Assembly (NCBI RefSeq): GCF_004340905.1
Contig: NZ_SLXD01000007.1
Coordinates: 207,816-271,815 of the forward strand
Direction: 5' to 3'
Source: Rubrivivax gelatinosus
GTDB taxonomy: Bacteria > Pseudomonadota > Gammaproteobacteria > Burkholderiales > Burkholderiaceae_C
Length of the DNA: 64,000 nucleotides
The translations under genes were made by a program, and so were the position numbers. How positions within the stretch are numbered: the first letter of the stretch is position 1; every line of letters begins with the position of its first letter. This document shows, in pieces, positions 9,761 through 19,334 of this stretch. The notes beneath the pieces are model-generated. The model searched no databases and was not told the origin of the DNA. It worked only from the letters and a program-made list of their open reading frames with translations.

Positions 9761-10986
9761 TTATGCACCGCCTCGGGCAGCCGCCGCACCAGCGTCCAGG
9801 CGACGAGCGCCGTGGCCGCGGCGCAGAAGGCGACGGTCAGCGCGTAGGGCCGCACGTCGGCGCCGAGCACCAGACCCAGCCAGCGGCCGATGCAGAAGGC
9901 GGTGAAGGCGAGCACGAAGCCGGCCAGCGCCGAGGCCGCGCCGGCGCTGCGCGGGAAGGGCCCGACGGCGCCGGCCTGGCCGCAGGGCTGGTGGATGCCG
10001 TGGCCGAAGCAGAACAGCCACTGCGGCAGCAGATAGGCCCAGACGCTCTCGACACCGGCCAGCGCCGCGGCCGCGGTGCCCAGGCCGCCGGCCAGCGTGA
10101 ACAGCGCTGCCCGGCGCACCGAGCGCGACAGGCCGTGGTGCAGGATCCAGCGCCGGCAGACCACCGTGCCCGCCAGGTAGGCCACCGAGCCGGTGGCCAT
10201 CGCCAGGCCGTAGGCCCCGGCGCTGAGGCCGAAGCGGTTCATGTAGACGAAAGACGAGCCGGCGAGGATGGTGAACAGCCCGCCGTAGGTGCAGGCGGTG
10301 AGCAGCGCCCAGGCGAGGAAGGTCGGGTGGCGCGCCACCTGGCCCCAGGCGGCCAGAAGCGGGCCCGGCGCGGTGGCCTTCGGGTTGCGCTGCACGAGGG
10401 TTTCGGGCAGTCGCAGCGCCAGGAAGGCGAGGATCGCGGCGCTGCTGGCGCCGATCACGGCCAGCGTCGCGCGCCAGCCGCCCCAGCCGGCGACCAGACC
10501 GCCGAACACCGGCGAGGCGATCGCGATCAGCCCCAGCCCCGAGAGCGCCAGCGCCATCACGCGCGCGCCTTCGTGCGGCTCGTACAGGTCGCGCAGCATC
10601 GCGCGCGCGACGACCACCGCCGCGGCCAGCGCCACGCCCTGCAGCGTGCGCCAGGCGACCAGCGTGTCGATGTCGCCGGCCAGCGCCGCGCCGACGCTGG
10701 CCGCGGTGTACAGCGCGACACCGGCCAGCAGCACCGGCCGGCGGCCGATGCGGTCGGCCAGCGGCCCCCAGGCGAGCTGGGCGACCCCGAAGGCGAGGAT
10801 CAGCGCGGCCATCGTCAGCTGCACCGCCGGCATCGGCGCGGCGAGGTCGCGCGCCAGCAGCGGCAGCGCCGGCAGCATCACGTCGGTGGCCAGCGGCTGC
10901 AGGCCCAGCAGCAGCGCCAGCGCGGCGGCGGCCAGCGCGTGCGAGACCCGCCGCGGCGCCGCCGGCACGGACGCGGCGGCGTTCAT
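9757..10986 (-). CDS. Bcr/CflA-type MFS efflux transporter
   Basis: A 409-residue, twelve-segment major facilitator transporter. The motif [16 protein letters not shown] after the second segment is MFS motif A, and TDVMLPALP in the first segment is typical of the Bcr/CflA drug:H+ antiporter subfamily. The ATG at 10986 leaves a 16-base gap after the pseudouridine synthase; an in-frame ATG at 11025 would overlap that gene and adds a polar tail. The gene is translationally coupled to miaA. The exported compound is not predictable. Confidence 0.88.
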   Translation of the reverse strand: MNAAASVPAAPRRVSHALAAAALALLLGLQPLATDVMLPALPLLARDLAAPMPAVQLTMAALILAFGVAQLAWGPLADRIGRRPVLLAGVALYTAASVGAALAGDIDTLVAWRTLQGVALAAAVVVARAMLRDLYEPHEGARVMALALSGLGLIAIASPVFGGLVAGWGGWRATLAVIGASSAAILAFLALRLPETLVQRNPKATAPGPLLAAWGQVARHPTFLAWALLTACTYGGLFTILAGSSFVYMNRFGLSAGAYGLAMATGSVAYLAGTVVCRRWILHHGLSRSVRRAALFTLAGGLGTAAAALAGVESVWAYLLPQWLFCFGHGIHQPCGQAGAVGPFPRSAGAASALAGFVLAFTAFCIGRWLGLVLGADVRPYALTVAFCAAATALVAWTLVRRLPEAVHK

Positions 10987-11002
10987 CGTGCGGGAGCTGC
11001 CA

Positions 11003-11770
11003 TCAGATGAATCGCTCGTGGTCACCCAGGTAGCGCCATTGGCCCGGCGGCAGCTGGCCCAGCGAGACGCTGCCGATGCGCACGCGCTTCAGGCCCACGA
11101 CCTTCAGCCCGACCAGCTCGCACATGCGGCGGATCTGGCGCTTGCGGCCTTCGCGCAGCACGAAACGCAGCTGGTCCTCGTTCTGCCAGCTCACGCGCGC
11201 CGGGCGCAGCGGCCGGCCGTCGAGCTCCAGGCCGTGGCGCAGGCGCTCCAGTTCGGTGTCGGGCAGGCGGCCGGGTTTCGTGTGCTGCACACGCACCAGG
11301 TATTCCTTCTCCACCTTGGTCTCGTCGCCGATCAGCGTCTTGGCGATGCGCCCGTCCTGGGTCAGCACCAGCAGGCCGGTGGAGTCGATGTCCAGCCGCC
11401 CGGCCGGCGCCAGGCCACGCAGCTGCCCGGGGTGGAAGGCCAGGCGTGTCGGGTCGTCCTTCCAGTGGTTGGCCGGGATGACCAGCGTCACCGCCGGCTT
11501 GTGGCCGTCCTCGGCCTGGCCGCTGACGAAACCCATCGGCTTGTGCAGCAGCACCGTGACGCGGCGCGCCTGCTCGTTGCGGGCGCGCGGGTCGATCTCG
11601 ATGCGGCAGTCGGGTGCGGCGCGCTGGCCCAGCACGGCCATCTTGCCGTCGACCTTGACCCAGCCGGCTTCGATCCAGGCATCGGCCTCGCGGCGCGAGG
11701 CCAGGCCCCGTTCAGTGATCAGCTTGGAGACGCGCACGCCCTCGGCGGCGCCGGAAATCGGCTCGGACAT
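11003..11770 (-). CDS. RsuA/RluB/RluF-family rRNA pseudouridine synthase
   Basis: A 255-residue enzyme that isomerises a uridine in ribosomal RNA. An S4 RNA-binding domain occupies about residues 13-60 ([20 protein letters not shown]). The catalytic domain follows, with the nucleophile Asp in [17 protein letters not shown] (about residue 123) and the family end motif [26 protein letters not shown] and the overall length are closest to RluF-type enzymes (23S U2604 in E. coli), but assigning the target uridine needs a tree, so no symbol is given. It heads the minus-strand run that continues with the MFS pump and miaA. Confidence 0.9.
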   Translation of the reverse strand: MSEPISGAAEGVRVSKLITERGLASRREADAWIEAGWVKVDGKMAVLGQRAAPDCRIEIDPRARNEQARRVTVLLHKPMGFVSGQAEDGHKPAVTLVIPANHWKDDPTRLAFHPGQLRGLAPAGRLDIDSTGLLVLTQDGRIAKTLIGDETKVEKEYLVRVQHTKPGRLPDTELERLRHGLELDGRPLRPARVSWQNEDQLRFVLREGRKRQIRRMCELVGLKVVGLKRVRIGSVSLGQLPPGQWRYLGDHERFI

Positions 11771-11899
11771 GCCCGGATTGGACCACGGCCGGCACGCCCC
11801 GTGCCTGCCGGGCCCCGGGCAAGCACCGAGGCCCGGCCCCTACGCGGCGGCCGGTGCATGGGCTAGGCTGGGGCATTCACGGCTGGCGGGAGCTCGACG

Positions 11900-12328
11900 A
11901 TGAAACCGGTTTCCGAAGTGCTGCGCCGCCGCCAGGGCACGCTCTGGCACGTGCATCCCGACGACAGCGTCTACGCCGCGCTCGAGTTGCTGGCCGCGCA
12001 CGAGATCGGCGCCCTGCTGGTGATGGACGGCGGCTGCCTGGTCGGCGTCGTCTCCGAGCGCGACTACACGCGCAAGGTGGCGCTGCAGGGGCGCAACTCG
12101 CGCGAGACGCGGGTGGCCGAGATCATGACGCGCGAGGTCGTGCGCGTGCCGCCCGAGGCGCCGATGCACGAATGCATGGCGCTGATGAGCGAACACCGCA
12201 TCCGCCACCTGCCGGTGCTCTCCGGCGCGACGGTGCTGGGCATGATCTCGATGCGCGACCTGCTCGACGAACTGATCGCCGAGCAGGAGCGCACGATCGC
12301 CGAGCTGGAGCACTACATCCATTCGTGA
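11900..12328 (+). CDS. two-CBS-domain protein
   Basis: A 142-residue protein consisting of two CBS motifs (about residues 15-68 and 80-135), which together form one adenosine-nucleotide-binding Bateman module. The repeats end in the typical GVVSERDYTRKV and GMISMRDLLDEL strands. Stand-alone proteins of this kind are common in betaproteobacteria and are thought to sense AMP, ATP or NAD and regulate a partner; no partner is identifiable here. A GGGAG ribosome site sits shortly before the ATG. It is divergent from the pseudouridine synthase gene. Confidence 0.88.
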   Translation: MKPVSEVLRRRQGTLWHVHPDDSVYAALELLAAHEIGALLVMDGGCLVGVVSERDYTRKVALQGRNSRETRVAEIMTREVVRVPPEAPMHECMALMSEHRIRHLPVLSGATVLGMISMRDLLDELIAEQERTIAELEHYIHS

Positions 12329-12439
12329 CCCGGTGGCCGGCGGTTCGTCGCCCGCCGGGCTCGTTTCGTCGCACGGCGCATGCCCCCGCGCCGGCTGCGG
12401 TGCATGCTCGGTCGTCTTCCAAACCGAGGAAACGACTGC

Positions 12440-14398
12440 ATGACCAAGCCTCTTCTCGCGCCGCTGGCCGCGGCCGCGTTCGTGCTGCCCTTCGTCGCCG
12501 CGCCCGCCTGGGCGCAGCAGGTGCCGCCCGCCACCCCGGCCGCGCGTGCCGTGCCGCCCGAACTGCCGCTGCGCGACTTCTTCCGCAGCCCGGCGCGTTC
12601 GGGCTACAACCTGAGCGACGGCGGCCGCTGGGTGTCGTTCCTGCAGCCGGCCGCCGGCGAGGCCGGCGCCGCGCCGCGCCGCAACGTCTTCGTGCAGAAG
12701 CTCGTGAACGGCCGCGCCGTCGGCGAACCGCGCCAGCTGACGCGCGAGACCGCACGCGACATCCGCATGTACGCATGGAAGGGCGACGACACCGTGCTCT
12801 TCATGAAGGACTTCGGCGGTGACGAGAACTACCACGTCGTGGCCGCCGACGCCGCCAGCGGCAAGGTGCGCGACCTGACGCCCTGGGAGGGCGTGCGCGC
12901 CGAGCTCGTCGACAACCTGCCCGAAGACCCCGGCCACGTGCTCGTGATGCACAACCGCCGCGACCGCAAGGTCTTCGACGTCGTGCGCCTGGACGTGCGC
13001 AGCGGCGCCGAGACCGTCGTCGCGACCAACCCGGGCAACGTCGTCAACTGGGTCACCGACCACCGCGGCCGCATCCGCGTGGCCATCGCCAGCGACGGTG
13101 TCAACAACACCGTGCTCTACCGCGACGGCGACAGCGGCGAGTTCAAGCCGCTCCTGACCACCGACTTCCGCACCGGCGTGCAGCCGCTGTTCTTCGACGG
13201 CGACAACCGCCTGTTCTACGCCGTCAGCAACCGCGGCCGCGACAAGAGCGCGCTGGTGCTGATCGACCCGGCCAGGCCCGACGCCGAGCAGGTGGTCTAT
13301 GCCCACCCCGAGGTCGACGTCGAGGGCGCGCACTGGTCGCGCGTGCAGAAGAAGCTGCTGTGGGCCAGCTACGAGACCGACAAACACGGCAAGCACTTCT
13401 TCGACGCGACCATGCAGGCCGCCTACGAGAAGCTGCAGCAGCAGTTCCCCGGCGAGCAGGTCGACCTGACGGCCTGGACGCTGGACGAGAAGCGCTACAT
13501 CGTCGTCAACTGGAGCGACCGCACGCTGGGCGCGCGCAGCCTGTACGACGTGCGCAGCGGCAAGCTGACCAAGCTCGCCGACGCCGCGCCCTGGATCAAG
13601 CCCGAGCAGATGGCCGAGATGAAGCCGGTGCGCTACACGGCGCGCGACGGCCTCTCGATCCCCGCCTACCTGACGCTGCCGGCCGGCCGCGAGCCCAAGA
13701 ACCTGGCCTGCGTCGTCAACCCGCACGGCGGCCCCTGGGCGCGCGACAGCTGGGGCTTCAACCCCGAGGTGCAGTTCCTCGCCAACCGCGGCTACTGCGT
13801 GCTGCAGATGAACTTCCGCGGCTCCACCGGCTACGGCCGCCAGTTCTGGGAAGCGAGCTTCGGCCAGTGGGGGCTGAAGATGCAGGACGACATCAGCGAC
13901 GGCGTGAAGTGGCTGGTGGAGCAGGGCATCGCCGACCCGAAGCGCGTCGGCCTGTACGGCGGCAGCTACGGCGGCTACGCGACGCTGGCCGGCGTGACCT
14001 TCACGCCCGACCTGTACGCCGCGGCGGTCGACTACGTCGGGGTGAGCAACCTCTTCACCTTCATGAAGACCATCCCGCCGTACTGGGAGCCGTGGCGCCA
14101 GCAGATGTACGCGATGGTCGGCAACCCGGACGACCCGAAGGACAAGGAGCGCCTGACCGCGACCTCGCCGGTGTTCCACGTCGACCGCATCAAGACGCCG
14201 CTGCTCGTCGCCCAGGGCGCACGCGACCCGCGTGTCAACAAGGCCGAGAGCGACCAGATCGTCGAGGCGCTGAAGAAGCGCGGCGTCGAGGTCGAGTACC
14301 TCGTCAAGGACAACGAGGGTCACGGCTTCGCCAACGAGGAGAACAAGTTCGAGTTCTACGGCGCGATGGAGAAGTTCTTCGGCAAGCATCTGAAGTGA
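12440..14398 (+). CDS. secreted S9 prolyl-oligopeptidase-family peptidase
   Basis: A 652-residue exported serine peptidase. A signal peptide covers about residues 1-27 (ending AWAQ), a beta-propeller fills about 50-400, and the alpha/beta-hydrolase domain ends the protein. The nucleophile Ser is in GGSYGGYATLAG (about residue 509), the Asp in ARDPRVNKAES (about 595) and the His in GHGFANEENK (about 627). This is the acylaminoacyl-peptidase/DPP-like branch that trims short peptides, here probably in the periplasm. The ATG at 12440 was chosen because it begins the signal peptide; an upstream in-frame ATG would bury it. Confidence 0.92.
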   Translation: MTKPLLAPLAAAAFVLPFVAAPAWAQQVPPATPAARAVPPELPLRDFFRSPARSGYNLSDGGRWVSFLQPAAGEAGAAPRRNVFVQKLVNGRAVGEPRQLTRETARDIRMYAWKGDDTVLFMKDFGGDENYHVVAADAASGKVRDLTPWEGVRAELVDNLPEDPGHVLVMHNRRDRKVFDVVRLDVRSGAETVVATNPGNVVNWVTDHRGRIRVAIASDGVNNTVLYRDGDSGEFKPLLTTDFRTGVQPLFFDGDNRLFYAVSNRGRDKSALVLIDPARPDAEQVVYAHPEVDVEGAHWSRVQKKLLWASYETDKHGKHFFDATMQAAYEKLQQQFPGEQVDLTAWTLDEKRYIVVNWSDRTLGARSLYDVRSGKLTKLADAAPWIKPEQMAEMKPVRYTARDGLSIPAYLTLPAGREPKNLACVVNPHGGPWARDSWGFNPEVQFLANRGYCVLQMNFRGSTGYGRQFWEASFGQWGLKMQDDISDGVKWLVEQGIADPKRVGLYGGSYGGYATLAGVTFTPDLYAAAVDYVGVSNLFTFMKTIPPYWEPWRQQMYAMVGNPDDPKDKERLTATSPVFHVDRIKTPLLVAQGARDPRVNKAESDQIVEALKKRGVEVEYLVKDNEGHGFANEENKFEFYGAMEKFFGKHLK

Positions 14399-14407
14399 GC
14401 CGGCGGT

Positions 14408-14441
14408 GCCGGGCGCTCGTCTCGCGGGATGAGCGTCCGGC
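14408..14441 (+). terminator. GC-rich hairpin after the S9 peptidase gene
   Basis: An 11-base stem (GCCGGGCGCTC at 14408-14418 with GAGCGTCCGGC at 14431-14441, one G-U pair) closes a 12-base loop ten bases after the peptidase stop. No T-run follows, so it may be a transcript-end stabiliser or a weak terminator rather than a classical intrinsic terminator. Confidence 0.4.
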
Positions 14442-14519
14442 CGCCACCGCGGCGTCGGCGCCTCGCCAGCGCCGAAGATGCGCCGCCCGGGCTCGTGACG
14501 CCCGGAAGAGCGCTCGTCG

Positions 14520-15311
14520 ATGAATCGATTCCTGAACCTCGGCCGGCGGCTCGCCGCCGGTCTGCTGGCGGCCTCGTTGACGGCCGCGCCGGCCTGGGCC
14601 GCCGAGCCCGACCGCCTCGAAACGCCGCGAGGCGCTTACCTGGCCGTGCGCGCCGACTTCCCGCCCGGCCCCGGCCCGTTCCCGACGCTGGTGCTGGCGC
14701 CGGGCGCCGGCTACCACATGGATCTGCCGGTGCTTGCCGAGACCGCCGCTCAACTGCTGGCGCGCGGCTTCGCGGTCTGGCGCTTCAACTGGGCGTACTT
14801 CACTGCCGACCCGGCCGGCGGGCGGCCGTCCGACGAGCTGACGCCCGAGCACGAGGACCTGCTGGCGGTGCTCGACCGTGCGCTCGCCGACCCGCGGGTC
14901 GCACGCGAGCGTGTCTTCGTCGGCGGCAAGTCGATGGGGTCGGTCGTTGCCTGGAGCGTGCTGCGCGAGCGGCCGGCCGTGCGTGGCGCGGTGCTGCTGA
15001 CGCCGGTCTGCAGCCATGTGGTGGCCGGTGTGCCCGTCGCCGAGTTCGACCAGAACTATCCCGGCGTGGCCGACGAGCGGCGGCCGCTGCTGCTGGTCTC
15101 GGGTGACCAGGACCCGCTGTGCGCTCCCTCCGTGCTCTACCGGCTGGCGGCCTTGCCGTCCGGCCCGGTGCGTGTCGCGGTGCTCGATGGCAATCACGGG
15201 CTGGAGGCGCTGGCCGGGTCCGTCGACGAACGCGAGGCTGCCCGCCGCCACAACGCCGCGCTGGCGGCGACGCTGGTCGCCGACTTCGTCGCCGCGCACG
15301 TCGGCCGCTGA
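14520..15311 (+). CDS. exported alpha/beta-hydrolase
   Basis: A 263-residue hydrolase with a signal peptide (about 1-28, ending AWAAEP). The nucleophile elbow is GGKSMGS (Ser about residue 142), the acid is probably in SGDQDPLC and the His in DGNHGLE. The short Tex30/KANL3-like hydrolase family has the same layout. Substrate unknown; esters or small peptides are possible. The 121 bases before it hold the hairpin at 14408-14441; whether it shares a promoter with the peptidase is unclear. Confidence 0.8.
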   Translation: MNRFLNLGRRLAAGLLAASLTAAPAWAAEPDRLETPRGAYLAVRADFPPGPGPFPTLVLAPGAGYHMDLPVLAETAAQLLARGFAVWRFNWAYFTADPAGGRPSDELTPEHEDLLAVLDRALADPRVARERVFVGGKSMGSVVAWSVLRERPAVRGAVLLTPVCSHVVAGVPVAEFDQNYPGVADERRPLLLVSGDQDPLCAPSVLYRLAALPSGPVRVAVLDGNHGLEALAGSVDEREAARRHNAALAATLVADFVAAHVGR

Positions 15312-15316
15312 GACGT

Positions 15317-15331
15317 CCGGGGCGCCCCCGG
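15317..15331 (+). terminator. short GC hairpin after the hydrolase gene
   Basis: A six-base perfect stem (CCGGGG at 15317-15322 with CCCCGG at 15326-15331) lies just after the hydrolase stop codon. It has a three-base loop and no T-run, so the terminator call is weak. The remaining 190 bases before siaA show no clear promoter to me. Confidence 0.3.
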
Positions 15332-15520
15332 CGTGACGCCTGCACGCCCTGCAGGCTCTGTCGGCGCAACGTTTGCTTGCATGGCACGGCCTGCGGCGAC
15401 AATCCAGCAAAGCCGCGCAAAGCTCCGGAATCACCAGTTCCAGGGGCGCGGTCGCGCCGGGTCCGTCGGCGGCGAGAACGAGATGCAAGAACGACAACAC
15501 TGCAGAAAGAGCACGCGCTG

Positions 15521-17512
15521 ATGGCCACCTGGGGTATGGGCCTGCGCGCCAAATCGATACTGGCCCTCGTCGTGGCCTGCCTGCTGGTGCTGCTGCCGGC
15601 CGGGCTGCTGGGCTGGCAGCTCGTGGAGGGCGTGCGCAACCATTTCGGCGAGGCCTTCGCGCGCAACTACACGCAGTTGAAGCGCGAGCAGATCCTGGGC
15701 CTGCTCAACCGCGAACTGGCGCTGGCGCGCCGCCTGGCCAGCTCGCAGCTCACGCGCCAGTGGCTGCTCGACGAGGACGACCCGGCCAAGAAGGCGCTGG
15801 CCCTGCGCGAAGCCGAGGCCTTCCGCCTGGACCTGCGCGACCACGCCTACTTCATCGCCAGCGGCCTCAGCGGCCACTTCTTCTTCAACGACGAAAGCAA
15901 GCCCTTCAGCGCCGAGCCGCGCTACACGCTGGATGCGTCCAAGGAGGAAGACTCCTGGTTCTACGCCACGCTGCGCCGGCCCGAGGACTACAACATCAAC
16001 GTCAACGTCGACGTGCCGCTGCAGATCACGATGGTCTGGTTCAACGTCGCCATCCGCGACCGCGCGCGCACGCTGGGCGTTGCCGGGGCGGCGCTGGACC
16101 TGCGGCAGTTCCTGGCCGAGTTCATCAACACCGACGAGGCCGGCGTCACGCCGATCATCCTGTCGCGCAGCGGCGCGATCCAGGCGCACCGCGACACGCG
16201 GCTGATCTCGACCAACCAGGCCGGCAGCACCGCGCGCGCCGAGCAGACGCTCGCCGGCCAGCTGCCCGAGGCCGAACGCGCCGCGCTGGCCGCCGCGATG
16301 GATACCGCCGTCGCGCGCCCGGGACAGGTGTCCACGCTCTGGGCGACGCTGGACGGGCGCCGCCAGCTGCTGGCCCTGTCCTACGTGCCCGAGCTGAAGT
16401 GGCACGTCGTCACCGCGGTCGACCTGGACGCGGCGCGTGTCATCGACGGCGACTGGCTGAACACCGCCGCGGCGGTGGCTGCCGGCACGCTGGCGCTGCT
16501 GCTGGCGGTCTTCGTGCTGGCCGTCAACCGGCTCGTCATCCGGCCACTGCGCCGGCTGCACAGGTCGGCCACCGCGATCTCGCACGGCGACTTCGCGGTC
16601 AGCGTGCCGGCCGAGGGCCACGACGAGATCGCCGACCTCGGCCGGGCCTTCGCGGCGATGGCCGAGAAGCTGCGCGCCCATACCGAGAACCTGGAAGCCG
16701 AGGTGCGCCAGCGCACCCAGGCGCTGGAGGCCGCCAACCGCGACATGCTCGCGGCGCACCAGAAGATCAGCGACTCGATCGACTACGCCAGCCTGATCCA
16801 GCGCGCCATCCTGCCGGCGCGCCAGCTCACGCAGCAGCTCGGCGAACACCACTTCGTGCTCTGGCGCCCGCGCGACGTCGTCGGCGGCGACTTCTACGTC
16901 TTCCGCAGCGAGGGCCCGCGTTACCTGGTGGGCGTCGTCGACTGCGCCGGCCACGGCGTGCCCGGCGCGCTGATGACGATGCTGGCGCGTGCGGCGCTGG
17001 ACCACGCGATGAACCAGGCCGGCATCGCATCGCCGGCCGAGGTGCTGCGCCACACCGACGCGGCGATGCGTGCGATGCTGCAGGACTGCCCGCTGCCGCG
17101 TGCCATCGCCACCAACATGGACGCCGGCCTCGTCTTTGTCGACCTGGAGAATCGCCGCATGGTCTATGCCGGTGCCAAGATCCCGCTGTACTGGAGCGAC
17201 GGCGAGACCGTCTCCAGCGTGCCGGGCGGGCGCCGCGCGATCGGTGACCGTCGCCAGGGCGAGTACGCCGACGAAGAGGTGCCGCTGCGGGCCGGCACCA
17301 CCTACACGTTGGTCACCGACGGTTATCTCGACCAGGCCGGCGGCGAGCTCGGCTTCGGCTTCGGCAACGCGCGTTTCGCGCAGCTGCTGCGCGAGGTTGC
17401 CGGCCGGCCGCTGCGCGAGCAGGCCCAAGCCCTGCAGCAGGCGCTGGCCGCCTACCAGGGCGCGCACGCCCAGCGCGACGACATCACCCTCCTGTCCTTC
17501 CGTTTCGACTGA
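15521..17512 (+). CDS. siaA: SiaA-type membrane PP2C phosphatase
   Basis: A 663-residue sensor phosphatase. A first membrane segment (about 8-30) leads into a long periplasmic sensor region, probably Cache-like (about 32-310), then a second segment (about 311-336), a HAMP linker (337-390), a short coiled coil and a SpoIIE/PP2C domain (about 430-663). Metal-binding acidic motifs are visible: RDVVGGDFYVF, VVDCAGHGVPGALMT, TLVTDGYLDQ and RDDITLL. In Pseudomonas aeruginosa SiaA dephosphorylates SiaC and so turns on SiaD and cell aggregation. The length and following gene order (B, C, D) match that system. The start precedes the first membrane segment; the ribosome site is weak. Confidence 0.92.
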   Translation: MATWGMGLRAKSILALVVACLLVLLPAGLLGWQLVEGVRNHFGEAFARNYTQLKREQILGLLNRELALARRLASSQLTRQWLLDEDDPAKKALALREAEAFRLDLRDHAYFIASGLSGHFFFNDESKPFSAEPRYTLDASKEEDSWFYATLRRPEDYNINVNVDVPLQITMVWFNVAIRDRARTLGVAGAALDLRQFLAEFINTDEAGVTPIILSRSGAIQAHRDTRLISTNQAGSTARAEQTLAGQLPEAERAALAAAMDTAVARPGQVSTLWATLDGRRQLLALSYVPELKWHVVTAVDLDAARVIDGDWLNTAAAVAAGTLALLLAVFVLAVNRLVIRPLRRLHRSATAISHGDFAVSVPAEGHDEIADLGRAFAAMAEKLRAHTENLEAEVRQRTQALEAANRDMLAAHQKISDSIDYASLIQRAILPARQLTQQLGEHHFVLWRPRDVVGGDFYVFRSEGPRYLVGVVDCAGHGVPGALMTMLARAALDHAMNQAGIASPAEVLRHTDAAMRAMLQDCPLPRAIATNMDAGLVFVDLENRRMVYAGAKIPLYWSDGETVSSVPGGRRAIGDRRQGEYADEEVPLRAGTTYTLVTDGYLDQAGGELGFGFGNARFAQLLREVAGRPLREQAQALQQALAAYQGAHAQRDDITLLSFRFD

Positions 17513-17522
17513 GTCGCATCCC

Positions 17523-18065
17523 ATGGAATCCATCGACCTGTTCGGCCTCAGAGAGCACTTCAACCGCGGCCGCATCCTGCTGTGCTTCAACGGCCCGATC
17601 TCGCGCAGCCTGATCGAGGAGATCGGCAACGCGCTGAAGAACTACCTGCAGGCCGACCATGCCCACCCGTCCTCGGCGATGGACGTGTTCGCGGTCTACA
17701 TCGAGCTGACGCAGAACATCCGGCACTACGCGGCCAGCCGCCACTACGACGAACTGGCGGGCTCGGCCACCGTCGTCGTCGCGCGCGAGGAGAATGGCGG
17801 CTACGTCGTGCAGGCCGGCAACATCGTCGAACAGGCCGACGGCGAGCCGCTGCTCGAACGCGTGAAGGCTCTGGCGGCGATGGACAAGGCGCAGCTGAAG
17901 GCCGCGTACAAGGAGCAACTGCGCAAGCCGCGTGCGGCCGATGCCGTCTCCGGTGCCGGCCTGGGACTGATCGACGTCGCGCGCAAGTCGGCGGCGCCGC
18001 TGGTGGCGGCGCTGTCGCCGGCGGGCGAGGGCAAGGCATTCTTCAGCCTGCGGGCGGTGATCTGA
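17523..18065 (+). CDS. siaB: SiaB-type protein kinase (DUF6272)
   Basis: A 180-residue protein that in the Pseudomonas module phosphorylates SiaC, opposing SiaA. It has the histidine-kinase-like ATPase fold: an N-box-like helix (YIELTQNIRHYA, near residues 60-71) and a glycine-rich lid (SGAGLGLIDVARKS, near 140-153). The gene begins 10 bases after the siaA stop and ends 16 bases before siaC, so the four genes form one operon. A serine/threonine kinase role is inferred from the family, since the fold alone would also fit an anti-sigma-type kinase. Confidence 0.9.
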   Translation: MESIDLFGLREHFNRGRILLCFNGPISRSLIEEIGNALKNYLQADHAHPSSAMDVFAVYIELTQNIRHYAASRHYDELAGSATVVVAREENGGYVVQAGNIVEQADGEPLLERVKALAAMDKAQLKAAYKEQLRKPRAADAVSGAGLGLIDVARKSAAPLVAALSPAGEGKAFFSLRAVI

Positions 18066-18081
18066 AGCAGACGAGACGGTG

Positions 18082-18465
18082 ATGAAAGAGCTGCACATCC
18101 AGGGCGGGCAATCCACGCCCGAGATCCGGGGCGACTGGGAGCAGGGCGTCCTGGCGATGCGCGGGGACTCCTATCCGGAGAACTCCTTCGAGTTCTTCGG
18201 CAGCGTGATCCAGTGGCTGGAGGACTACCTCGGCCAGGACGGCCGGCCGCTGCGGCTGGAGCTGCGCCTGGTCTACATGAACACCAGCTCGGTCAAGGCG
18301 ATGATGGACATCTTCGACCTGTGCGAGGACGCCTTCGGCAAGGGCCGCGACGTGCGCGTGGACTGGTACTACGACGCACGCAACGACCGCGTCTTCGATC
18401 TTGCCGAGGAGTTCAAGGAGGACTGCAGCTTCCCCTTCGAGATCCTGGTCGATGGCAGCACCTAA
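18082..18465 (+). CDS. siaC: SiaC-type phospho-switch protein (DUF1987)
   Basis: A 127-residue protein of the DUF1987/SiaC family. In Pseudomonas its unphosphorylated form binds and activates the diguanylate cyclase SiaD; phosphorylation at Thr68 blocks this. Here the motif LVYMNTSSVKAMMDIFD places a threonine exactly at position 68 when translation starts at the ATG at 18082 (a GTG three bases earlier is also possible). It overlaps siaD by 14 bases, so SiaC and SiaD production is probably coupled, fitting their role as direct partners. Confidence 0.93.
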   Translation: MKELHIQGGQSTPEIRGDWEQGVLAMRGDSYPENSFEFFGSVIQWLEDYLGQDGRPLRLELRLVYMNTSSVKAMMDIFDLCEDAFGKGRDVRVDWYYDARNDRVFDLAEEFKEDCSFPFEILVDGST

Positions 18466-19249
18466 AGCCCCGGGCGACGACCTCGAGCTCGTCTCGCGCG
18501 TCGAGGCGCTGCTCGCCGATCCCGCGCTGCAGCAGCACCCGCTGCACGCGCCGCTGGCGCAGCTGCTGAGCCATTTCCAGGCCCAGCGCGAGCGCCTGGA
18601 GCGCCTGGTCCGCATCTCCGACGGCTACCACCACGTCGCGCGCGAGCAGCGCCTGAGCCTGGTGGAGCAGTACGACAAGCAGGTGCGCCGGCTGGAGAAG
18701 CTGGTGCGCATCTCCGACCGCTACCAGAACAGCCTGCGCGACCTGAGCCTGGCGCTGCGCGACGCGGCGATGCGCGACCCGCTGACCGGCCTGGGCAATC
18801 GGCGTTTCCTGATGGAGCGGCTGCGCGAGGAGAACGACCGCACGCTGCGGCTGGGGCGCGGTTTCGCCGTCGCGATCATGGACGTCGATCACTTCAAGGC
18901 GGTCAACGACGCCCACGGCCACGAGACCGGCGACCAGGTGCTGCAGGCCATCGCGCTGGCCGTCGAGTCGGGCGTGCGCACCTACGACCAGTGCGGCCGC
19001 TGGGGTGGCGAGGAGTTCCTGATCCTGCTGCCCGAGACGCCGGTCGACCACGCCCAGGTCATCGTCGAGCGCATCCGCCTGGCGATCGCCGCGATCGACC
19101 GTGTCGGCGAGGTGCAGGTGTCGCTGACCGCCAGCTTCGGCCTGGCCGAACACCGCGGCGGCGAAGGTTTCTCGGCCACGATCGGCCGCGCCGACCAGGC
19201 GCTCTACGCGGCCAAGGCCGCCGGGCGCAACCGCGTCGCCAGTGCCTGA
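18452..19249 (+). CDS. siaD: SiaD-type diguanylate cyclase
   Basis: A 265-residue cytosolic diguanylate cyclase. About the first 95 residues are helical and carry a repeated LVRISDGYHH / LVRISDRYQN pattern likely to form the coiled-coil stalk that SiaC grips. The GGDEF domain (about 100-265) has an intact active site (RWGGEEFLILLPE) and an inhibitory RxxD site (RTYD) five residues before it, so product feedback is expected. No membrane segment is present; control should come from SiaC. Good match to P. aeruginosa SiaD in architecture and gene order. Confidence 0.92.
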   Translation: MAAPKAPGDDLELVSRVEALLADPALQQHPLHAPLAQLLSHFQAQRERLERLVRISDGYHHVAREQRLSLVEQYDKQVRRLEKLVRISDRYQNSLRDLSLALRDAAMRDPLTGLGNRRFLMERLREENDRTLRLGRGFAVAIMDVDHFKAVNDAHGHETGDQVLQAIALAVESGVRTYDQCGRWGGEEFLILLPETPVDHAQVIVERIRLAIAAIDRVGEVQVSLTASFGLAEHRGGEGFSATIGRADQALYAAKAAGRNRVASA

Positions 19250-19334
19250 GCCGGGCCGGGGCCCTGCGTTACAGTGAACCCCGGCCGAGCTGCCGCCGGC
19301 GGCGGCGGCCGCGGCCGTGCAAGCCTTCCTGTCC

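Noticed and set aside
11840..14389. An 849-codon minus-strand open frame opposite the S9 peptidase
   Set aside because: Composition typical of an antisense frame; the peptidase on the plus strand has all catalytic motifs.
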